A stretch of 64,000 nucleotides of DNA from JAVXGM01 sp036657395 (GTDB lineage: Bacteria; Bacillota; Clostridia; Peptostreptococcales; Anaerovoracaceae), in contig JAVXGM010000008.1 of NCBI GenBank assembly GCA_036657395.1, positions 1 through 64,000 of the forward strand, given 5' to 3'. Shown here one piece after another: positions 59,679 to 64,000 of this stretch; within the stretch, counting starts at the first letter, position 1; each line of letters starts with the position of its first letter. The position numbers and the translations under genes are program-made. A model generated the notes under the pieces. It saw only the letters and a program-made list of their open reading frames with translations, did no database searches and had not been told where the DNA came from.

Positions 59679-61047
59679 GGAAAAACAGGCTTTTACTTTA
59701 AATAATAAGGAAGTCTATAAAAAACTTTTAACAGTAGCACTTCCAATTGCAGTACAAAGCTTGGTTGGGACCTCTCTAACTTTAGTGGACAATCTAATGG
59801 TAGGCAGCCTTGGGGAATCAGAGTTAAATGCAGTAGGCATTTCTGTACAGGTGTACTTCATTCACTGGATGGTAATGTTTGGATTTACGAGCGGAGTATC
59901 TACATTTATAGCCCAACTATTTGGGACTAAAGACTTTGCTAATATTAAGAAAGCGACAGGCTTTGCTATGACTATTACAGTCAGCATAAGTCTCTTGTTT
60001 TTTGTTGCAGCAATGATCTTCCCACATGAAATTTTGCGCATATTCACAAGATTCCCTGAAATTATTGACATGGGCGTAGGGTATGTGCGTATGGGAGCGG
60101 CGACGTTTCTCTTTGTGGCTATAACAGTGCCACTTACAGCAGCCCTTCGTGCTACGCAGCAAACCCATATACCACTGTTCATTAGTGTCTTTGCATTCCT
60201 AACTAATACGATTTTAAATTACATATTCATCTTCGGCAATTTTGGAGCACCTAAAATGGGTATAGTAGGAGCAGCTCTAGCAACTCTTATAGCACGATTC
60301 CTTGAAATGTCACTAATGATTTATGTAGTATTCGTAAGAAAGAATATTGTGGGAGGAAAGATAAAAGAGTTTTTTTCCTACAAGAAGGATTTTGCAATGG
60401 GTATTGTGAAAAATGCAATTCCCACTACAATAAATGAAACTCTTTGGGGGATTGGAACAGCTCTTTATGTGGCGGCCTTTGCCAGAGTGGGAATAACCGA
60501 AGGTGCAGCAATACAGGCATGCAACACTATTAATAATTTATTTATTATGGCCGCATTTAGCCTGGGGGATGCTACATTGATTTTAGTAGGACAAAAATTA
60601 GGTGAAGGAAAATTGGATTATGCTTTTGCCTTGGCAAAGAAATTTGTGAAATGTAGCTTAGTAATCGGCATAGTCTTTGGTATAGGACTTATTATTTGTG
60701 GCAAGCCTATCTTATCTCTATTCGAGTTTACTCCAAGGGGAGCAGATTTGGCATTTTCAGTCCTAATTGTCTATGGCAGCACAATGTGGATGGCCTTGTA
60801 CAATGCGACTAATATAACTGGAGTTTTACGATGTGGAGGGGATACAGTTTTTGCCATGCTTACAGAAACTCTTGCGGTATGGTGTATCGGCATCCCATTA
60901 GCTTTCATTACAGCCTTAGGATTACACTGGCCTATTTATTTTGCAGTACTTGCAGTAAAGATGGAAGATGTGGTCAAAGGAATTATATTAACTAGACGAT
61001 TTTTTTCTAAGAAATGGGCTAAAAATGTGATTAAACATCTGTCCTGA
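59671..61047 (+). CDS. MATE-family exporter
   Basis: 458 residues, about 12 TM helices, with TVALPIAVQSLVGTSLTLVDNLMVGSLGE and WMALYNATNITGVLRCGGDT, both family features. ATG 59671 overlaps the tagO-like gene; the ribosome site AAGGAG lies rather far away (about 14 nt). The longer start at 59635 overlaps more. Export of drugs or of a lipid or metabolite is possible; substrate unknown. Confidence 0.82.
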   Translation: MSKEKQAFTLNNKEVYKKLLTVALPIAVQSLVGTSLTLVDNLMVGSLGESELNAVGISVQVYFIHWMVMFGFTSGVSTFIAQLFGTKDFANIKKATGFAMTITVSISLLFFVAAMIFPHEILRIFTRFPEIIDMGVGYVRMGAATFLFVAITVPLTAALRATQQTHIPLFISVFAFLTNTILNYIFIFGNFGAPKMGIVGAALATLIARFLEMSLMIYVVFVRKNIVGGKIKEFFSYKKDFAMGIVKNAIPTTINETLWGIGTALYVAAFARVGITEGAAIQACNTINNLFIMAAFSLGDATLILVGQKLGEGKLDYAFALAKKFVKCSLVIGIVFGIGLIICGKPILSLFEFTPRGADLAFSVLIVYGSTMWMALYNATNITGVLRCGGDTVFAMLTETLAVWCIGIPLAFITALGLHWPIYFAVLAVKMEDVVKGIILTRRFFSKKWAKNVIKHLS

Positions 61048-61054
61048 CATCGTT

Positions 61055-61138
61055 AAAAAAATGCCAATAAAGCCGTAAGCAAACTAGTTATAAAACCAAG
61101 GAAGAACCATGCAAGTTGGTCTAAAAATGGCAATGTTT
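61055..61138 (+). terminator. Weak terminator after MATE
   Basis: AAAAAAATGCCA (61055-61066) can pair with TGGCA and a T run (about 61122-61138), leaving a bulge and a long loop. Confidence 0.4.
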
Positions 61139-61161
61139 TTTTCTGCTTTTCCAAACAAACC

Positions 61162-61189
61162 TTTACTTTCCAATGAAAAGGTTTATAAT
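61162..61189 (+). promoter_or_regulatory. Promoter of the ATP synthase operon
   Basis: TTTACT 61162-61167, 16-nt spacer, exact TATAAT 61184-61189, about 95 nt before atpI. Confidence 0.6.
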
Positions 61190-61285
61190 GTACCTAATAG
61201 CAAAGAAGTGATAAAAATCAAGAAAATCAAGACGAAATTCTTCGCATTCTTGTTTCTTGAAAGGAAAAAGAGAAGTGTTTAAATA

Positions 61286-61765
61286 ATGAATGACTTAAAA
61301 CTATTCAAAGCTGAAATCATAAAATATGCGACAATTGTTGGAATAGTTATTGGCTTGGCATCAGTGCTATTTTTAGGCATGAATCTTAAATTCCTCATTG
61401 GATTGTCAGCAGGTACGGTCATTAGCATAGTCAACTTTGGTATCATAACATTTACTGGCCGCAAAGTCTCAGAAAACAAAGAAAAAGCCCCTGCTATATT
61501 TGGATACTTTATTCGTATGCCCATATATGCCGTAGCGTTTTTTCTTTCCGTTCGTTACGCATTAATTTGTGGTGTGGGATGCGCAATAGGTTTCATAACC
61601 ATACAATTGGGAATAATATACATGTATGGTATTAAATCCAGGTTTCCTGGAGCCAGGAAAAATCCTCTCAACGAATCGGATGAACCACGAGAGTGGAGAG
61701 ATCCAAAGGAGTGGGAAGATGAAGAGGACAGCTGGCACACAGATAAAAAAAGTAAAGGAGGGTGA
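61286..61765 (+). CDS. atpI: ATP synthase subunit I-like protein (AtpI)
   Basis: 159 residues with about four TM helices and a charged C-terminal tail (about 120-159, rich in E, D and W). It is the usual first gene of the atp operon, implicated in assembly of the c-ring and Mg2+/ion handling. It is followed within 3 nt by atpB. The N-terminal part is weakly conserved, so the assignment rests on size, topology and position. Confidence 0.78.
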   Translation: MNDLKLFKAEIIKYATIVGIVIGLASVLFLGMNLKFLIGLSAGTVISIVNFGIITFTGRKVSENKEKAPAIFGYFIRMPIYAVAFFLSVRYALICGVGCAIGFITIQLGIIYMYGIKSRFPGARKNPLNESDEPREWRDPKEWEDEEDSWHTDKKSKGG

Positions 61766-61768
61766 ATT

Positions 61769-62473
61769 ATGGAATTAGGACCACGAGTCATAATGAATAT
61801 CGGCGGAATTAACATTACAGAGACTGTTTTCTTTGGATGGATTGTTAGCGTTGCTATCATTATATTTGCCATCTTTGCAACTAGAAAGATGGAGCGAGTG
61901 CCAAAGGGTGCCCAGGCTGTAGGCGAGCTAATTGTTAGCTTTGTATATAATTTAGTTGAAGATGCAATGGGCAAAAAAAGTGAAGGCTTTGCACCTTATA
62001 TGGGAACCCTGATTTTATTTTTAGGACTTGGGAGTTGCCTAGGGATGTTAGGACTTAGACCTATTACTGCAGACTTAAACTGTACTGTGCCATTGGCACT
62101 GATTAGCTTTGTAATGATTCATTATAATGCAATAAGGGCAAGAACTGCTATAGGGTATATTAAGCATATGTCTGAACCTTATGTGTTTATACTTCCTATG
62201 AATTTACTTAGCGAAGTTATATTCCCTGTTACACTTGCTTGTCGAATTTTTGGTAACATTACAGCAGGTGTAATACTTATGACCTTGCTCTTAGATGGAC
62301 TGAAATCACTGACAGTAATGCTAGGTGCATCTATACCATTTTTACAAATTGCAATACCATTACCATTTAATGTATTTTTTGACCTGTTTGAACCAGGGCT
62401 TCAAGCATATATCTTTGTAATGTTAACCATGGTCTACACTGCTAACGGAAGAAACACGCAGGAAGGTCATTAA
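61769..62473 (+). CDS. atpB: ATP synthase F0 subunit a
   Basis: 234 residues with about six TM helices. The conserved arginine of the ion channel lies in ACRIFGNITAGVI, and VFFDLFEPGLQAYIFVMLTMVY is the typical C-terminal helix. It forms the ion half-channels facing the c-ring. AAAGGAGGGTGAATT precedes the start. Confidence 0.93.
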   Translation: MELGPRVIMNIGGINITETVFFGWIVSVAIIIFAIFATRKMERVPKGAQAVGELIVSFVYNLVEDAMGKKSEGFAPYMGTLILFLGLGSCLGMLGLRPITADLNCTVPLALISFVMIHYNAIRARTAIGYIKHMSEPYVFILPMNLLSEVIFPVTLACRIFGNITAGVILMTLLLDGLKSLTVMLGASIPFLQIAIPLPFNVFFDLFEPGLQAYIFVMLTMVYTANGRNTQEGH

Positions 62474-62506
62474 AATAAAGAATAATTTTTAAGGAGGATA
62501 TGAATT

Positions 62507-62764
62507 ATGTCACAAATAACACCAGAAGCTTTTATCATGGGTTTATCTGCAATAGGTGCAGGGTTAGCTATGATTGCAATGGCAGGAGTAGGAATCGGGA
62601 TTGGGTTTGCCGCAGGAAAGACTGTGGAGGGAACTGCTAGGCAGCCTGAAGCACAAGGGTCATTATTGAAATTAATGTTAGTAGGCGTAGCACTTACGGA
62701 AACAGCCGGAATTTTTGCCCTTATTGTTGCAATTATTCTATTGTTCGCTAATCCGTTTATGTAA
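62507..62764 (+). CDS. atpE: ATP synthase F0 subunit c
   Basis: 85 residues, a helical hairpin with the polar loop ARQPEAQ and ion-binding Glu65 in the second helix. Compared with the Na+-binding c subunit of Ilyobacter tartaricus, as I recall it, positions 32, 66, 67 and 70 read Ile, Thr, Ala and Phe instead of Gln, Ser, Thr and Tyr, which argues for H+ coupling. TTTTTAAGGAGGATATGAATT contains the ribosome site. Ring-forming lipid-like protein. Confidence 0.94.
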   Translation: MSQITPEAFIMGLSAIGAGLAMIAMAGVGIGIGFAAGKTVEGTARQPEAQGSLLKLMLVGVALTETAGIFALIVAIILLFANPFM

Positions 62765-62819
62765 TTATGTTTATCATAAAGATAGAGCAATTTAGAGTAC
62801 AAAGAAAGGAGGAGATGCC

Positions 62820-63332
62820 ATGGAGGTTTATACAGGACTGATTGAATTCGGTTGGACATCAGTTATGATCGTAATCAACCTTGTTATTTTATATTTAATC
62901 TTAAAGCGTTTCTTCTTTAAGAAAATTCGAAAATTTATGCTAGATAGACAAGATGCAGTAAAAGATGCTTTTGATGCAGCAGAAGCAATCAATAATAAAG
63001 CAGACCTTAAAATGAATGACTATAATAAGAAGATTGCTGACGTAAAGCAGGAGAGCCGGGAAATTATTAAAAACGCTAAAATAAAGGCAGAGTCTCAGGC
63101 CAAAGAAATCATAGACGAGGCAACACAAAATGCTGCAACTATGATGGTAGCGGCAGAAAAACAGATAAAGAGAGAAAAGGAAAAAACCATATCCGAGATG
63201 AAAGGGCAGGTGGCTGCACTTGCACTTCTTGCGGCGGAAAAAATTGTAGAAAGAGAAATTGCAATTGTTGGCCAAGATCAGATAGTGGAAGAAATTATTG
63301 AAGAGGCAGGTACATCTAAATGGCAGAGTTAA
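62820..63332 (+). CDS. atpF: ATP synthase F0 subunit b
   Basis: 170 residues: one N-terminal TM (about 10-30, TSVMIVINLVILYLILKRFFF) and a long charged helix forming the peripheral stator stalk. Its 3' end overlaps atpH by 13 nt, a common arrangement. AAAGGAGGAGATGCC precedes the start. Confidence 0.92.
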   Translation: MEVYTGLIEFGWTSVMIVINLVILYLILKRFFFKKIRKFMLDRQDAVKDAFDAAEAINNKADLKMNDYNKKIADVKQESREIIKNAKIKAESQAKEIIDEATQNAATMMVAAEKQIKREKEKTISEMKGQVAALALLAAEKIVEREIAIVGQDQIVEEIIEEAGTSKWQS

Positions 63333-63859
63333 CCATTGATTTGACTTATGGCAATGCTTTATATCAAGCTGCTACAGAGACAAATAAAAGGGATATTATC
63401 TTAGACGAAGGCTGTCAGGTTCTTGGCATATTAGAACAAGAGCTTGATTTATTCAGTCTTATTAATAATCCGGTTATTTCCGCAAAAGATAAGAAAGAAA
63501 TCCTGAAAAATATTTTTCAAGGGAGAATTTGCCTTGAGCTTTTAAACCTGCTCTATGTGTTAGTAGATAAAGGCAGAACTAGACATTTCCCTAAGATTAT
63601 TAACGTCTATAAAGACATGTTAAATCATGAGGAAGGCTGTGCTTATGGAACCATATATTCTGTTCAACCACTGAAAGAAGATCAGTTGAAGAAATTTGAA
63701 GAGAAAGTAAGCAAGTTGTTACAGAATAAGGTGAAACTAGAGAATAACATTGATCCCAAGCTTATAGGTGGCGTTAAGATTTTAGTGGATGGTCGTATCA
63801 TTGACGCATCAATTAGAAAAAGATTTGATGCCTTGGGAAGCAAGATAATCAACGGATAG
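63320..63859 (+). CDS. atpH: ATP synthase F1 subunit delta
   Basis: 179 residues, joining the stator to F1. The N-terminal helical bundle (YGNALYQAATETNKRD) and the C-terminal IDPKLIGGVKILVDGRIIDASIRKRFDAL are typical of the OSCP/delta family. Translation is coupled to atpF. Confidence 0.92.
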   Translation: MAELTIDLTYGNALYQAATETNKRDIILDEGCQVLGILEQELDLFSLINNPVISAKDKKEILKNIFQGRICLELLNLLYVLVDKGRTRHFPKIINVYKDMLNHEEGCAYGTIYSVQPLKEDQLKKFEEKVSKLLQNKVKLENNIDPKLIGGVKILVDGRIIDASIRKRFDALGSKIING

Positions 63860-63874
63860 AGAGGAGATGGCTAA

Positions 63875-64000
63875 ATGAATATAAAGCCAGAAGAAATAAG
63901 CGCTGTCATAAAAGAACAAATAAAAAATTATGAGAATCAAATGGATGTTTCTAATTTTGGAACGGTCATTCAAGTTGGTGATGGTATCGCTAGAGTGTAT
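63875..64000 (+). CDS. atpA: ATP synthase F1 subunit alpha, N-terminal fragment
   Basis: 42 codons are visible before the window ends, opening MNIKPEEISAVIKEQIKNYE and continuing NFGTVIQVGDGIARVY, the start of the alpha subunit beta-barrel domain. AGAGGAGATGG precedes ATG 63875. The gene is cut by the window edge, not truncated biologically as far as can be seen. Confidence 0.92.
   Translation, partial: MNIKPEEISAVIKEQIKNYENQMDVSNFGTVIQVGDGIARVY

Noticed and set aside
1..64000. CRISPR arrays, prophage modules or complete transposons
   Set aside because: No regularly spaced repeats, no phage structural genes and no transposase frame were found; only the stand-alone serine recombinase and an IS-end-like hairpin.

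Overview
The window reads as a chromosomal segment of a low-GC, strictly anaerobic member of the Clostridia, most like the amino-acid-fermenting Eubacteriales. The signs are a trimeric HydABC-type [FeFe] hydrogenase, an acetoacetyl-CoA thiolase, a SucD-like CoA-acylating aldehyde dehydrogenase, strong AGGAGG ribosome sites, SigA-type promoters and TTG/GTG starts. No species name can be read from the sequence. No CRISPR array, prophage or complete insertion sequence was seen; the only tRNA is tRNA-Ser(GGA).

Layout. 1-6.4 kb: tail of an unidentified gene, an APC permease, an NhaC antiporter, split coaB/coaC, thrC and mgsA. 6.4-8.7 kb: tRNA-Ser and a regulator + MATE cassette. 8.9-13.6 kb: a guanidino-compound/polyamine-type locus (ureohydrolase, PUT-like APC permease, SucD-like dehydrogenase with a strong promoter and palindromic operator). 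13.7-15.0 kb: an SPFH membrane protein with a coiled-coil ribbon-helix-helix partner. 15.0-18.8 kb: an MMPL exporter and an exported coiled protein on the minus strand. 18.8-20.0 kb: a small serine recombinase, two near-identical palindromes flanking a consensus promoter, and an 81-aa orphan. 20.2-24.3 kb: a GtrB-GtrA-YfhO glycosylation operon. 24.5-28.6 kb: hydCBA preceded by a Rex-type operator. 28.7-30.8 kb: a MocR regulator divergent from an ECF S component. 30.9-35.6 kb: patatin, a predicted DNA-repair radical-SAM pair behind a LexA-type box, an alkylguanine methyltransferase and a sirtuin. 35.7-41.2 kb: surE operon, thiolase with a second Rex-type operator, and a class B PBP. 41.3-49.7 kb: kdpABC and kdpDE plus a small exported protein. 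49.8-56.1 kb: glnS, malic enzyme, an SH3-less NlpC/P60 protein with FN3-like repeats, and a hybrid histidine kinase. 56.2-61.0 kb: degenerate A24 peptidase-like protein, yhbY, truA, dCMP deaminase, tagO-like transferase, MATE. 61.2-64.0 kb: start of the F-type ATP synthase operon, cut off in atpA.

How it fits together. Two boxes matching the Rex consensus (TTGTTAA-N4-TTAACAA), before hydCBA and before the thiolase, suggest that NADH/NAD+ balance controls both hydrogen evolution and C2 condensation. The ureohydrolase, permease and aldehyde dehydrogenase could channel a guanidino compound toward putrescine/GABA and succinyl-CoA metabolism. The best candidates for something undescribed are the recombinase with its paired palindromes around a promoter, the MocR regulator whose PLP lysine is replaced by threonine, the SOS-box-controlled radical-SAM repair pair, and the SPFH/RHH pair. 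These are inferences from sequence reading only; no database search was run.
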